NCBI RefSeq assembly: GCF_003977595.1
Contig: NZ_RYYR01000012.1
Coordinates: forward strand, 44,164-108,163
DNA from: Lysinibacillus antri
GTDB taxonomy: Bacteria; Bacillota; Bacilli; Bacillales_A; Planococcaceae
Direction: 5' to 3'
Length of the DNA: 64,000 nucleotides
In this document: positions 46,249 through 54,336 of the stretch, piece by piece
How the letters are laid out: each line of letters starts with the position of its first letter
How positions within the stretch are numbered: the first letter of the stretch is position 1
The notes under the pieces: generated by a model
What the model was told of the DNA's origin: nothing
Database searches by the model: none
The model's input: only the letters and a program-made list of their open reading frames with translations
Position numbers and translations under genes: made by a program

Positions 46249-46281
46249 GATAATGATAATCATTTTCATTTAAATTGTCAA
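46249..46281 (-). promoter_or_regulatory. SigA promoter overlapped by a Fur box
   Basis: Minus strand: TTGACA (46281-46276), 17-base spacer, TATCAT (46258-46253). The 19 bases at 46249-46267 (GATAATGATAATCATTTTC on the plus strand) match the 19-bp Fur consensus at 18 positions and cover the -10 region, the usual geometry for repression by Fur under iron sufficiency. Nothing but the sRNA candidate lies downstream in this direction. Confidence 0.75.
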
Positions 46282-46287
46282 TCAATT

Positions 46288-46728
46288 TTATCCAATTTTT
46301 TCTGCTCGTTTTAAAGAGCGACGATATTGAAATTGTTTCAGTTGGAAAAATAAAAAACAGCCGATACAAAAACCTAAAATCGCTATAAATGAAGCAGTCG
46401 CAACCATTACTGTAAAGGCATAACCTAATGCTTCCCATCCAACTAAGAAGCTTCCTAACCCACCAGCTAAACAGACTGTAGCTATACATGCATTAAATTT
46501 TTGCTGTATTACATCTTCAGGAATATATTTCTTTCCTTCTTTTATTAGAAAAACTCGTGCAATTTTCATAATAGGATTGAAGTTCAAAACGATCCCCATT
46601 AAATTGGCAAGTAAAGGAATAGCTAATATCCATTCTATACTAGTAACCCATGTTAAAATGACTGAAAGAAAAATTACCCACTGATTTAGCCTTACTAAAG
46701 GGCGAGGAATTGAAAGTGCTTGCGGCAT
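46288..46728 (-). CDS. DUF4395 family membrane protein
   Basis: A 146-residue protein with four hydrophobic segments. The start (SIPRPLVRLNQWVIFLS) and FNACIATVCLAGGL match DUF4395, small membrane proteins often linked to sulfur carrier or thioredoxin-like genes; function unknown. ATG after AAAGGTAGGG. It diverges from the FhuF-like gene. Confidence 0.75.
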   Translation of the reverse strand: MPQALSIPRPLVRLNQWVIFLSVILTWVTSIEWILAIPLLANLMGIVLNFNPIMKIARVFLIKEGKKYIPEDVIQQKFNACIATVCLAGGLGSFLVGWEALGYAFTVMVATASFIAILGFCIGCFLFFQLKQFQYRRSLKRAEKIG

Positions 46729-46849
46729 TATAATCCCTACCTTTCTTATTTGTTTTATTTATATTATGCTATTTACTACTGTTTGTATAGTAAAAACTTC
46801 AATGATGCTTTTGAAAGGTGTATAGTATTGAGTAAGGATGGTGAATACA

Positions 46850-47557
46850 ATGCCTGCATTAACTTACGATCAAATTCGCGTGTTAAATTCATATAGTGTC
46901 TTTACTGAAGATACCGACCGCCCTCTTTTTACAATGGAAAATTTACATAAGGATTTTTTTATTAAAGATTTTCGAAATTTAATGATGGGTATTACACAAG
47001 CAACAACTGAAGCAGCGGCAATTTCTCATTTTGGTCGCCGATATGGCATGTTTGTTGCAATGCAATTTTATATGCTCAGCACTTATGATGAAATTTGGGA
47101 TGGAAAATTAGAAGATATCCGTTTCAGCTTAATTCATGAATTTGGAAACAATACACTAGGAACCTTTATCACAGCAAAAGATTTTCGTTATGTAGACGAT
47201 CATGAACGGGCGTCGGTTATTCAGAAGTTGTTAATTCAATGTCATTTAGTCTTCCAACAATTACGAAAAGCCACGTCGGTATCTCCCCTCACTTTATGGG
47301 AAAATGTTTTTGGCTACATGCTTTGGAATTATTATGAAATGTTGGAGAATCCGCTTCTTGCTGACCGCGCATTAGAGGATATCGAAATTTTAGAAGATAC
47401 AAAAGTGTGGCAACTATTTTCAAATAAATCATTGTTTTATCAATATACAGAAGGGAAAAATCCCTCAGAGTTGGTAAATAGACCTGTTCGAAAAAGTTGT
47501 TGTTTTTCAAAGGATATACCTGGCCTCATCACTTGTGAACATTGCCCAATGAAATAA
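46850..47557 (+). CDS. FhuF-like ferric-siderophore reductase family protein
   Basis: About 235 residues, soluble and mostly helical. It ends in C-C-x10-C-x2-C (CC near residue 216), the [2Fe-2S] ligand pattern of FhuF-type siderophore-iron reductases. This suggests a role in releasing iron from imported siderophores in the cytoplasm, but no siderophore transporter genes are adjacent and no Fur box is evident in its own promoter. The ATG at 46850 has GGATGGTG seven bases upstream; another ATG four codons upstream directly abuts AAGG. Confidence 0.7.
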   Translation: MPALTYDQIRVLNSYSVFTEDTDRPLFTMENLHKDFFIKDFRNLMMGITQATTEAAAISHFGRRYGMFVAMQFYMLSTYDEIWDGKLEDIRFSLIHEFGNNTLGTFITAKDFRYVDDHERASVIQKLLIQCHLVFQQLRKATSVSPLTLWENVFGYMLWNYYEMLENPLLADRALEDIEILEDTKVWQLFSNKSLFYQYTEGKNPSELVNRPVRKSCCFSKDIPGLITCEHCPMK

Positions 47558-47562
47558 GAAAA

Positions 47563-47722
47563 AGGAAATGTCGAGAAAGCACTACACTTTCTCGATATCT
47601 CCGCTTCTAATGATAAAATATCACTAAAAAGCTTTGCTCCTGCGGTAGTAACAATAAATTGTCACTATCCTCGTCGCAAAGGGGTCTTCCGAAAATAACA
47701 CTTTTCGGAAGACCCCTTTTTT
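47563..47722 (-). repeat. Structured dispersed element, copy B
   Basis: Inverted relative to copy A at 24536-24692. On the minus strand it begins with GGGGTCTTCCGAAAA/TTTTCGGAAGACCCC. Next comes the same core (CTTTGCGACGAGG, AGTGACAAT/ATTGTTACT, CGCAGGAGCAAAG) and finally TCGAGAAAG/CTTTCTCGA. Compared with copy A the core differs at only a few positions; changes in the outer stems are compensated on both sides. It lies between convergent FhuF-like and HPP genes and supplies their terminators. Confidence 0.8.
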
Positions 47723-47723
47723 A
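47676..47723. terminator. Bidirectional terminator inside element copy B
   Basis: AAGGGGTCTTCCGAAAA pairs perfectly with TTTTCGGAAGACCCCTT around a 6-base loop and is followed by T on the plus strand. It overlaps the last codon of the HPP gene. Confidence 0.8.
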
Positions 47724-48260
47724 CCACCAATACATTGGATATTTTCGCTTTGGATGAAGGTTATTAATAATCAACGCGAATAGGACAATCATTACTGTCC
47801 CACTTAATACGGGATGAAATAAAAAATCCCAACTATAATTACCCACCATGATGATGATGGTATTTCCGCAAGCAGGTGGATGAAATGTTCTTGTCATGAG
47901 CATAAAAAATATCGTTAGACACAGAGCCAAACTGATCATGAGTGGTGTTGAGCCAAAATGTAATAAAGAAATACTGATAATGGATGCAATTAGATAACTT
48001 CCTATAATATTACGAGGTTGTCCCACAGGTGCATTCCACGCTGTAATTGCTAGCATAATACTCGCCCCAAAAGAGGCAATAAACCATAGTGAATTTGTAT
48101 ATTCCGTTAACATAAATACCGGCAGGACACAAACAAAAGCTCCTATTGAAGCGATTAGTGCATCTGAAAAGGTAGTACGGAAATTCGTTTTTGAGTACCC
48201 CTTCATTTTTTGAATTAATGATTTAGGATAATACTCATTAATTGATGATTTACTCTCCAA
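47721..48260 (-). CDS. HPP family membrane protein
   Basis: A 179-residue protein with about four or five membrane helices, including AWNAPVGQPRNIIGSYL and the family motif TFHPPACGNTIIIMVG. HPP proteins are found in bacteria and plastids, and some transport nitrite; no function can be fixed here. The TTG start follows AGGGTGGG. Single gene. Confidence 0.85.
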   Translation of the reverse strand: MESKSSINEYYPKSLIQKMKGYSKTNFRTTFSDALIASIGAFVCVLPVFMLTEYTNSLWFIASFGASIMLAITAWNAPVGQPRNIIGSYLIASIISISLLHFGSTPLMISLALCLTIFFMLMTRTFHPPACGNTIIIMVGNYSWDFLFHPVLSGTVMIVLFALIINNLHPKRKYPMYWW

Positions 48261-48381
48261 TATTTTCCCACCCTACAATTTCAATTTTCTATAAATTCTA
48301 TCACTTTAGTAGAAACTATGAAATACTTTTTGTAAATTTTAGAGAATACATCCTAATGCATTGTAGTAAAACACTAAGGGA

Positions 48382-48705
48382 TGTCTTAAATTATAATAGT
48401 AGCTTTAGAAATGATAAAACCTGCTCTATCAATAGATACTAACGGAGTTTCAAAAAAGGTTGGCATAGTGATAGGACTTAGCACACAAGCCGCAGAGCCA
48501 ACTTGAAGCTGTCTCTACGACTTGTCTTTGGGCTTTGTGTAAGGTCCTCTCACATAAAGTGAAACTTCAATCCGTGGGGGTTTTCTTCATCCCCCATGGA
48601 TTGTTAGTTGAACCAATCGGGCTTTTACGGGCAGTTGATCTCCCACCTATCCTTTTTGTTCTACTTAAGTCTTGAGGTGGGAGTCTTTACTGCCCGTTAA
48701 TGCGG
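48382..48705 (+). repeat. Three-stem non-coding element, mobile-element remnant or structured RNA
   Basis: First, an imperfect long stem (48468-48491 with 48531-48553). Second, CAATCCGTGGGGG/CCCCCATGGATTG (48568-48603). Third, nested ACGGGCAGT/ACTGCCCGT and CTCCCACCT/AGGTGGGAG (48627-48697). The left part is repeated inverted at the window start. The order of hairpins resembles what I associate with ends of IS200/IS605-type elements in Bacillus, but no transposase or TnpB frame is present. Confidence 0.55.
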
Positions 48706-48807
48706 GATAAAATAATACCTGCTAAATTTTCATTATTTAGTTCGCGGCTTACAGTGGTAGGCCGCGCTTTCTAAATTCAAATTATACTACCGGTGCGTTC
48801 ATATAAA

Positions 48808-48842
48808 AAACTAGGGATTGTCTTGATTAGACAGACCCCTAG
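48808..48842 (-). terminator. Terminator of succinyl-amino-acid operon
   Basis: ACTAGGG..GTCT pairs with AGAC..CCCTAGT; it lies about 10 bases beyond the GNAT stop codon at 48851. Confidence 0.7.
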
Positions 48843-48850
48843 TTCACAAG

Positions 48851-49549
48851 TTATTTTAATTTTTTATACTCTACAACCCAGTCCTCAGCCAGTTGTTTCA
48901 TTTCTACACCAATAAAACCTTCACTCAATAATTTTTGTTGCGCTTCAACATCGCCCATAGAAATTGTGACCGTTTCGTCTTCATATTGTGGTTGTTTGCG
49001 TAAATCTAGCGCAAATACATAACGTAATTTTCCACCGTAAATGTATTTTAAAGCAACGGTATAAAATCCTTGAGAGAACTTGTCCTTTAAACTGGCAATA
49101 TTATATGGCATCACCGTAGTCGCTAAATAATCAAATGCATTTGTATCGATTTGTTGCATAATGACTTTCGCTAACGTTTTTTGTAAGCCATATCCTCGAT
49201 AATTTGGATCGACACTTGAAATTTCCTGGTATAGTACTCGTTTCAAATCTGCCTCATCGACTAAGCCAATATCGTAGCCTAAATGGTCCTCATCAATTGG
49301 AGGAATTAAAAGCGCACGGAATGCAATTAATTTTTCATCATGAAAGGCACCAATCATAATGCCATTTCCGCTTAAGATGAAGTCAAACTCCTCTTCCGAT
49401 AATGGTTGTAAAATATCTTTATTTGGTAATGCCTCACAAACAATATCTTGCAATGCTAGTACCTCAGGCAAATGTGTCTTCCCTAATACATATACGCTAT
49501 AAGAATATTCCCCTAGTGAGCCTTCATAAACTTTTTCCACAGTACTCAC
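48851..49549 (-). CDS. GNAT acyltransferase, probable D-amino acid N-succinyltransferase
   Basis: A 232-residue GNAT protein with the acyl-CoA loop DPNYRGYGLQKTLAKVIM (about 115-132) and a C-terminal extension. It directly follows the racemase gene (the GTG start adjoins its stop). In Geobacillus and Bacillus cereus an equivalent trio of M20 hydrolase, enolase-superfamily racemase and GNAT converts D- to L-amino acids through N-succinyl derivatives, so succinyl-CoA is the likely donor. By sequence alone only an acyltransferase can be claimed. A GTG three codons downstream is an alternative start. Confidence 0.7.
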   Translation of the reverse strand: MSTVEKVYEGSLGEYSYSVYVLGKTHLPEVLALQDIVCEALPNKDILQPLSEEEFDFILSGNGIMIGAFHDEKLIAFRALLIPPIDEDHLGYDIGLVDEADLKRVLYQEISSVDPNYRGYGLQKTLAKVIMQQIDTNAFDYLATTVMPYNIASLKDKFSQGFYTVALKYIYGGKLRYVFALDLRKQPQYEDETVTISMGDVEAQQKLLSEGFIGVEMKQLAEDWVVEYKKLK

Positions 49550-50665
49550 CTACTCAATTACATCTGAATTTTGTGTAAGCTCTGCAAGTACTACCTCATC
49601 AATGCTAACACCTAAGCCAGGTTGTTCATTTATTTGAATATATGGGATGACGTAACTTGATTTTAAGTCTCCGATATCTTGAGAAAACTTAACAGGGCCT
49701 GTTAGCTCAACGCTTTTAATAATTTTTTTAGAGAAGGCTACGTGGAAACCTGCAGCTGATCCGACTGAAGATTCAACCATTGAACCGATTTGACACTCAA
49801 TTCCAGCCATTTCAGCCATATTGGCAAGTTTCATCGCAGGATAGATACCGCCACATTTCATCAGTTTAATGTTAATTTTGTCAGCCGCGCGCTTTGCAAT
49901 AATTTGACGAAGATCTACCATATCACGGATGCCTTCATCAATCATTTGCGGTACAGATGTTTTGGACTTTATTTCAACCATCCCATCGATATCGTCTTGT
50001 GCGACAGGTTGTTCTAACCAATCTAGTCCTAGTGATTCAAGTTGACGTAACGCTTGTAAAGTATTGGCACTATTTTCCCAACCTTGGTTTACGTCTACGC
50101 GAATGGCAATTTCCTCACCGACACGCGCACGAACTGCCTTAATACGCTTCACGTCTCCTGAAACATCTAATCCTACCTTCATTTTAAATGAACGATAACC
50201 TTCTTCTAATTTTTCTTCTGCTTCATCCGCCATTTTTTCAGGCTCATCAATGCTAAGTACATGAGTAACTGGGAACTTTTCATGGTAGCGACCACCAAGA
50301 AGTTGATATACTGGTACACCTAATTTTTTCCCAACGACATCAAAACATGCAATATCAAGGGCCGCTTTTGCAGCAGGTGCTCTGTGTACTGTTTTATCCA
50401 TTAACTCATGGATTTTTTCAAATTCCATAGGGTTTTGTCCAATCAATTTTGGCGCCAACGTATTTTTTAACATCGCATACGTTGATTCCGGCGTTTCACC
50501 TGTAATGTGCTCATCTGGTACAGATTCTCCCCAGCCAACAAGACCACATTCCGTTGTTAACTTTACGATAATGGACTGAATATGCGGATACGTAGCGTAA
50601 CTAATAATAAAAGGTTTAATTAATGGTAAATGAATTGAAAAAATTTCTATTGTTTTAATTTTCAT
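49550..50665 (-). CDS. N-succinylamino acid racemase, Arg/Lys type (enolase superfamily)
   Basis: Muconate-lactonizing-subgroup enzyme of 371 residues. The catalytic lysine pair is K161xK163 (SFKMKVG), metal ligands Asp191 (VDVNQGW), Glu218 (LEQP) and Asp243 (IDEG), and the opposite base lies in NIKLMKCGG. Sequence blocks such as THVLSI, MVESSVGSAAGFHVAFSKKI and VELTGP strongly resemble the Bacillus cereus N-succinyl-Arg/Lys racemase (BC_0371). Dipeptide epimerase is the alternative. The ATG at 50665 follows AAAGGAAG; a frame extending 17 codons upstream overlaps the M20 gene. Confidence 0.82.
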   Translation of the reverse strand: MKIKTIEIFSIHLPLIKPFIISYATYPHIQSIIVKLTTECGLVGWGESVPDEHITGETPESTYAMLKNTLAPKLIGQNPMEFEKIHELMDKTVHRAPAAKAALDIACFDVVGKKLGVPVYQLLGGRYHEKFPVTHVLSIDEPEKMADEAEEKLEEGYRSFKMKVGLDVSGDVKRIKAVRARVGEEIAIRVDVNQGWENSANTLQALRQLESLGLDWLEQPVAQDDIDGMVEIKSKTSVPQMIDEGIRDMVDLRQIIAKRAADKINIKLMKCGGIYPAMKLANMAEMAGIECQIGSMVESSVGSAAGFHVAFSKKIIKSVELTGPVKFSQDIGDLKSSYVIPYIQINEQPGLGVSIDEVVLAELTQNSDVIE

Positions 50666-50699
50666 TTTTAATACTTCCTTTAATAATATTGTGTGAGTG

Positions 50700-51812
50700 T
50701 TACCCTTTGGCTGCATTTCGAAGTGTAGTTGTTAATACTTTTGCACCTGTAATTAAAGCTTCTTTATTGAACGTCATTTTTGGATGGTGCAAGCCTGGTG
50801 TTAAATCAGCACCGATCCCAATCATGGCTGCTTTTAATTTAGGTCTTAAAACTGTATAGTAGTGGAAATCGTCACTACCTGTTGTTGAAATTGGTTTCTC
50901 TAAGTGTTCTATACCTAATGCCTCAATGATGGATGCCTTTGCGATATGTGCAGCCTCTTCAGATACTTCTGCCCCAGGTGTTTTATCAATCCATTCCCAT
51001 TGAATTTCTGTTCCATACATGAGATTAATGGATTTAAACCCTTCTTCAATTCTTTTTTGAAGTTCGTCTAGCACTGAATTTTTCTGAGCACGAACATCCA
51101 ACGAAAATGATGCATTACCAGGGATGATATTCGTACTTCCCCCATCTGCTACAACTTTTGTTAATTTTGCACTATACACTTCAAAGGGATTTAAATAAAT
51201 GTTCTTTAACATTTGTCCAATGGCAAAAATAGTATCAATCGCATTTTTCCCTTGATGTGGTCTTGCTCCATGGGCATCAACCCCGTGAATCGTACCATTT
51301 AAAAATAATGCTGCTCCATGATGGATAGCTGGTGTTACTTTTCCTAAAGGTAGCTCTTCTATTGGACGCAAATGAACACCGAATAAATACGAAACATCGT
51401 CAATTACCCCGTGTTTTACCATTTCAATTGCTCCACCGCCAGTTTCTTCGGCTGGTTGGAAAATAAAGCGAATACGCTTCTTTAATGGTAAATCCTTTAA
51501 TTGAATGAGCGCTCCTAAAACCATTGAAATATTTGCATCATGACCACATGAATGATTTGCACGCATGACGCCATCTACTTCTTGCCATAAAGCATCAATA
51601 TCTGCTCTAACAGCGATCACTTCTTCGCCTTGACCAATTTCTGCAACTAGACCCGTTACATCTGAAAAGAGCTTATATGAAACTTGTAATTCATCTAAGA
51701 TAGCAGCAATTTTCTTCGTTGTCTCTATTTCCTTCCAGCTTACTTCTGGATTTTGATGAAAATGATCAAACCATCCATAGATGACTTCCTCGTATGTTCT
51801 TACTTGACTCAT
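50700..51812 (-). CDS. M20 amidohydrolase, probable N-succinyl-L-amino acid desuccinylase
   Basis: A 370-residue zinc hydrolase with VRADIDALW, NHSCGHDANIS, the catalytic Glu in QPAEETGGGA, GVDAHGARPHQGKNAID and TGSDDFHYY. It belongs to the aminoacylase/IAA-amino acid hydrolase group. As first gene before the racemase and GNAT it probably removes succinate from N-succinyl-L-amino acids, making the D-to-L conversion irreversible. The ATG at 51812 follows GAGGTG; a GTG three codons upstream is less well placed. Confidence 0.82.
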   Translation of the reverse strand: MSQVRTYEEVIYGWFDHFHQNPEVSWKEIETTKKIAAILDELQVSYKLFSDVTGLVAEIGQGEEVIAVRADIDALWQEVDGVMRANHSCGHDANISMVLGALIQLKDLPLKKRIRFIFQPAEETGGGAIEMVKHGVIDDVSYLFGVHLRPIEELPLGKVTPAIHHGAALFLNGTIHGVDAHGARPHQGKNAIDTIFAIGQMLKNIYLNPFEVYSAKLTKVVADGGSTNIIPGNASFSLDVRAQKNSVLDELQKRIEEGFKSINLMYGTEIQWEWIDKTPGAEVSEEAAHIAKASIIEALGIEHLEKPISTTGSDDFHYYTVLRPKLKAAMIGIGADLTPGLHHPKMTFNKEALITGAKVLTTTLRNAAKG

Positions 51813-51931
51813 TTTTCGCACCTCGAATTATCGTTGTTCTTCTATTATACATAACAATGATAGAAATATTAACTGCTTCTGCCTAACAAGATTAAAATAA
51901 GAAATTTGATTGATGTTATCTTTTATATAAG

Positions 51932-51967
51932 AAAAAAAACGACAAATCCCTTTAAGGTTTGCCGTCA
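51932..51967 (-). terminator. Terminator of 48-residue ORF
   Basis: ACGGCAAA pairs with TTTGTCGT on the minus strand and is followed by eight T, just after the stop of the small gene at 51975. Confidence 0.75.
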
Positions 51968-51974
51968 TGAAACA

Positions 51975-52121
51975 TTATAAACTTGTGAAGAAGCCTGCTG
52001 GGTACTCTTCATAATTGTTTGACTCTTGTTGATTTTCCATTACCATTTCGTTCGTGTATTCTAACTCTTGTTCCTCATCCAATAAATACGTCTCGAATTT
52101 GGATAATAGTAAACTTGTCAT
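51975..52121 (-). CDS. Small acidic hypothetical protein (48 residues)
   Basis: ATG with AAGGGG ten bases upstream, 48 codons, then TAA and an intrinsic terminator. A possible SigA promoter (TTGTGT-17-TATGAT, about 52184-52156) precedes it. The product is acidic and soluble, beginning MTSLLLSKFETYLLDEE and ending EEYPAGFFTSL. I recognise no family. The complete promoter-RBS-ORF-terminator unit argues for a real gene between the M20 and TRAP operons. Confidence 0.6.
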   Translation of the reverse strand: MTSLLLSKFETYLLDEEQELEYTNEMVMENQQESNNYEEYPAGFFTSL

Positions 52122-52246
52122 ACTCACAACCCCTTAGTTAGAATTTTCTGATATTTATATCATACATACAACCTTTCTCTTACACAACAGATTTTTGATA
52201 TACATGCTAAAAAAGTATTAAATCCATCTTGAAATTAGATGAATAA

Positions 52247-52279
52247 AAAGGGCGACCAATTAGCAAATGGACCGCCCTT
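52247..52279 (-). terminator. Terminator of TRAP-TAXI operon
   Basis: AAGGGCGGTCCA pairs with TGGTCGCCCTT on the minus strand with T-rich flank, about 27 bases beyond the permease stop. Confidence 0.8.
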
Positions 52280-52305
52280 ACCTTTGAATATTTCTAATTC
52301 ATATT

Positions 52306-54336
52306 CTATTGAATTGTTGTCACATCTAACTTCGTGTCCTTTGGTTTATTCCCTTTATCTTTCGTCATAAACTGAATAGCAAACATAATTCCAAAGACAA
52401 TTAAGCCTGAAATATCCGAAATCGATTCTGGATAGATCATCGCTAAACCACATGCAATTAGGATAATACGTTCAAACCATTTTAATTTTCTGTACCAATA
52501 ACCAATTACACCTGAGCCTATTGCTATCATTCCCATAATAGCTGTTATGACTACCCAAACGATTTGTAGTATCGTAACATCAATCATTAATAGGGCTGGA
52601 GAGAAAACAATCATATATGGAATAATAAATGCGGCGATTGCTAATTTAGCAGAGCTTACACCCGTTTTTATTGGATCTCCTCCTGATATTCCTGATGCAG
52701 CAAAAGCAGCAAGGGCAACTGGAGGCGTAATATCTGCAATAATACCAAAATAGAACACAAAGAAGTGAGCGGATAATAATACAGTAATCGGTACTAAATC
52801 TTGCGAAACTACATCAGGGGCTAGTAATGTGATAATAGCTGGCGCCGCAATTGTTGACGTAATCACGTAGTTCGCTGTAGTAGGAGCACCCATTCCTAAA
52901 ACTAATGAGGCGATCATTACAAAAACTAATGTCAGCAAAATATTTCCACCAGCTAAATCTACTAAACTATTTGCTAAGCTTAAGCCAAGACCCGTTTTTA
53001 CAACTACCCCGACAATAATACCGGCACAGGCCGTTGCTGCTGCGACCGCTAATGCAGTACGAGCGCCATCAACTAAAGCATCAATAATTTCTTTAAAACC
53101 TAAGCGAGTTTCTTTATTAACAATCCCTACTACAATACAAGACACAATCCCATAAAGAGCGGCATGCATAACTGGGACACCTGATAGCATTAAGATAATA
53201 ATCAACACAATCGGAATTAATAAATAGATCTTCTTGAAGACTTCTTTTCGATTCGGCATTTCATCGTCTGATAACCCTCGTAAACCTAATCGTTTTGCTT
53301 CAAAATGAGTCATGATCCATATTCCTGTAAAATACAAAAGTGCTGGGATAGCCGCTGCTTTGGCAATATCCCAATAGGTAATTCCTCGTCCGATAAACTC
53401 TACCATTAGAAAGGCTGCTGCGCCCATAATCGGTGGCATTAATTGACCACCAGTAGAGGCAGCTGCTTCAACCGCACCGGCGAACTCTTTTTTATAGCCT
53501 AGTTTTTTCATCATAGGAATTGTATAAGAACCTGATGTTACTACGTTTGCTACGGAGCTTCCTGAAATTGTCCCTTGCAAGGCAGATGAGAAAATGGCAA
53601 CTTTTGCAGGACCCCCTATTAACTTACCAGCAAGTGCAACCGCTAAATCATTAAAGTATTGGCCAACACCGGTTTTCACTAAAAAGGCACCAAATAATAG
53701 AAACACAAAAATATAAGTTGCAGATACACTAATTGGTGTTCCTAAAATTCCATCAGTTGTGTAAAACATTAAATGAATGATACTTTCTAACGATTGCCCA
53801 CGATGTGCTAAAAAATCAGGAAAATACGGTCCGTACATGGCATATACCAAAAACAATGTCGCTATAATGGTAATTGATAATCCTACTGCACGCCTAGCAG
53901 CTTCTAAAACTAATAATGTTGCTAGGAGACCTACATAAAAATCAACATTAGTAATGGAGCCTAAACTACTTACTAATCGTTCATAATTAATTGTCCAATA
54001 TGAGCCGACTACAACCGATAACAATGCAAAAATATAATCATAAAATTGAATTTTTCCCTTTATTCCCTTTCTTCGAGCTGGGAACAATAGGAAAATGGCA
54101 GTCAAAGCAAAACCTAAATGAATCGTTCGTTGAATTGGTGCTGTGAATTGCCCGAAAATTGCAGTATATAGTTGAAACAATGAAAAACTCAATAAAATAG
54201 CAAAGACGACCCAATGCATGACACCCTTCAAATGGCGTGTATTGGATTCAGCATCGTATTTTTCTAAAAGCGCTTGTTGTTGTTCTTTAGAAAGTGTTTC
54301 CACCATTTCTTCTTGCTTTTCATTTTGCTTTACCAT
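52306..54336 (-). CDS. TRAP transporter fused permease (TAXI type, DctQM)
   Basis: A 676-residue protein with about 18 or more membrane helices. The N-terminal part corresponds to the small DctQ-like subunit and the rest to the DctM domain, with SGSSVANVVTSGSYTIPMMKK, ASTGGQLMPPIMGAAAFLM and GMGAPTTANYVI typical of TAXI-linked permeases. It takes up an organic acid or amino acid with sodium, delivered by the TAXI binding protein in the same operon. It overlaps the DUF1850 gene by 17 bases. ATG after AAAGGGG. Confidence 0.92.
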   Translation of the reverse strand: MVKQNEKQEEMVETLSKEQQQALLEKYDAESNTRHLKGVMHWVVFAILLSFSLFQLYTAIFGQFTAPIQRTIHLGFALTAIFLLFPARRKGIKGKIQFYDYIFALLSVVVGSYWTINYERLVSSLGSITNVDFYVGLLATLLVLEAARRAVGLSITIIATLFLVYAMYGPYFPDFLAHRGQSLESIIHLMFYTTDGILGTPISVSATYIFVFLLFGAFLVKTGVGQYFNDLAVALAGKLIGGPAKVAIFSSALQGTISGSSVANVVTSGSYTIPMMKKLGYKKEFAGAVEAAASTGGQLMPPIMGAAAFLMVEFIGRGITYWDIAKAAAIPALLYFTGIWIMTHFEAKRLGLRGLSDDEMPNRKEVFKKIYLLIPIVLIIILMLSGVPVMHAALYGIVSCIVVGIVNKETRLGFKEIIDALVDGARTALAVAAATACAGIIVGVVVKTGLGLSLANSLVDLAGGNILLTLVFVMIASLVLGMGAPTTANYVITSTIAAPAIITLLAPDVVSQDLVPITVLLSAHFFVFYFGIIADITPPVALAAFAASGISGGDPIKTGVSSAKLAIAAFIIPYMIVFSPALLMIDVTILQIVWVVITAIMGMIAIGSGVIGYWYRKLKWFERIILIACGLAMIYPESISDISGLIVFGIMFAIQFMTKDKGNKPKDTKLDVTTIQ

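Noticed and set aside
46199..46273. 24-codon plus-strand ORF (TTG start) with an excellent-looking AAGGGGGG ribosome binding site and one hydrophobic helix
   Set aside because: Its 'ribosome binding site' is the complement of the C-rich loop of the minus-strand sRNA candidate and its hydrophobic codons are the Fur box. The sRNA reading explains promoter, hairpin and terminator together.
46160..46489. 109-codon minus-strand ORF overlapping the DUF4395 gene end
   Set aside because: It is out of frame with the DUF4395 gene and runs through the Fur promoter and sRNA hairpin. A shadow frame.
48242..48442. 66-codon plus-strand ORF upstream of the HPP gene
   Set aside because: No ribosome binding site; its 3' half lies in the dispersed element and its 5' end is antisense to the HPP start region.
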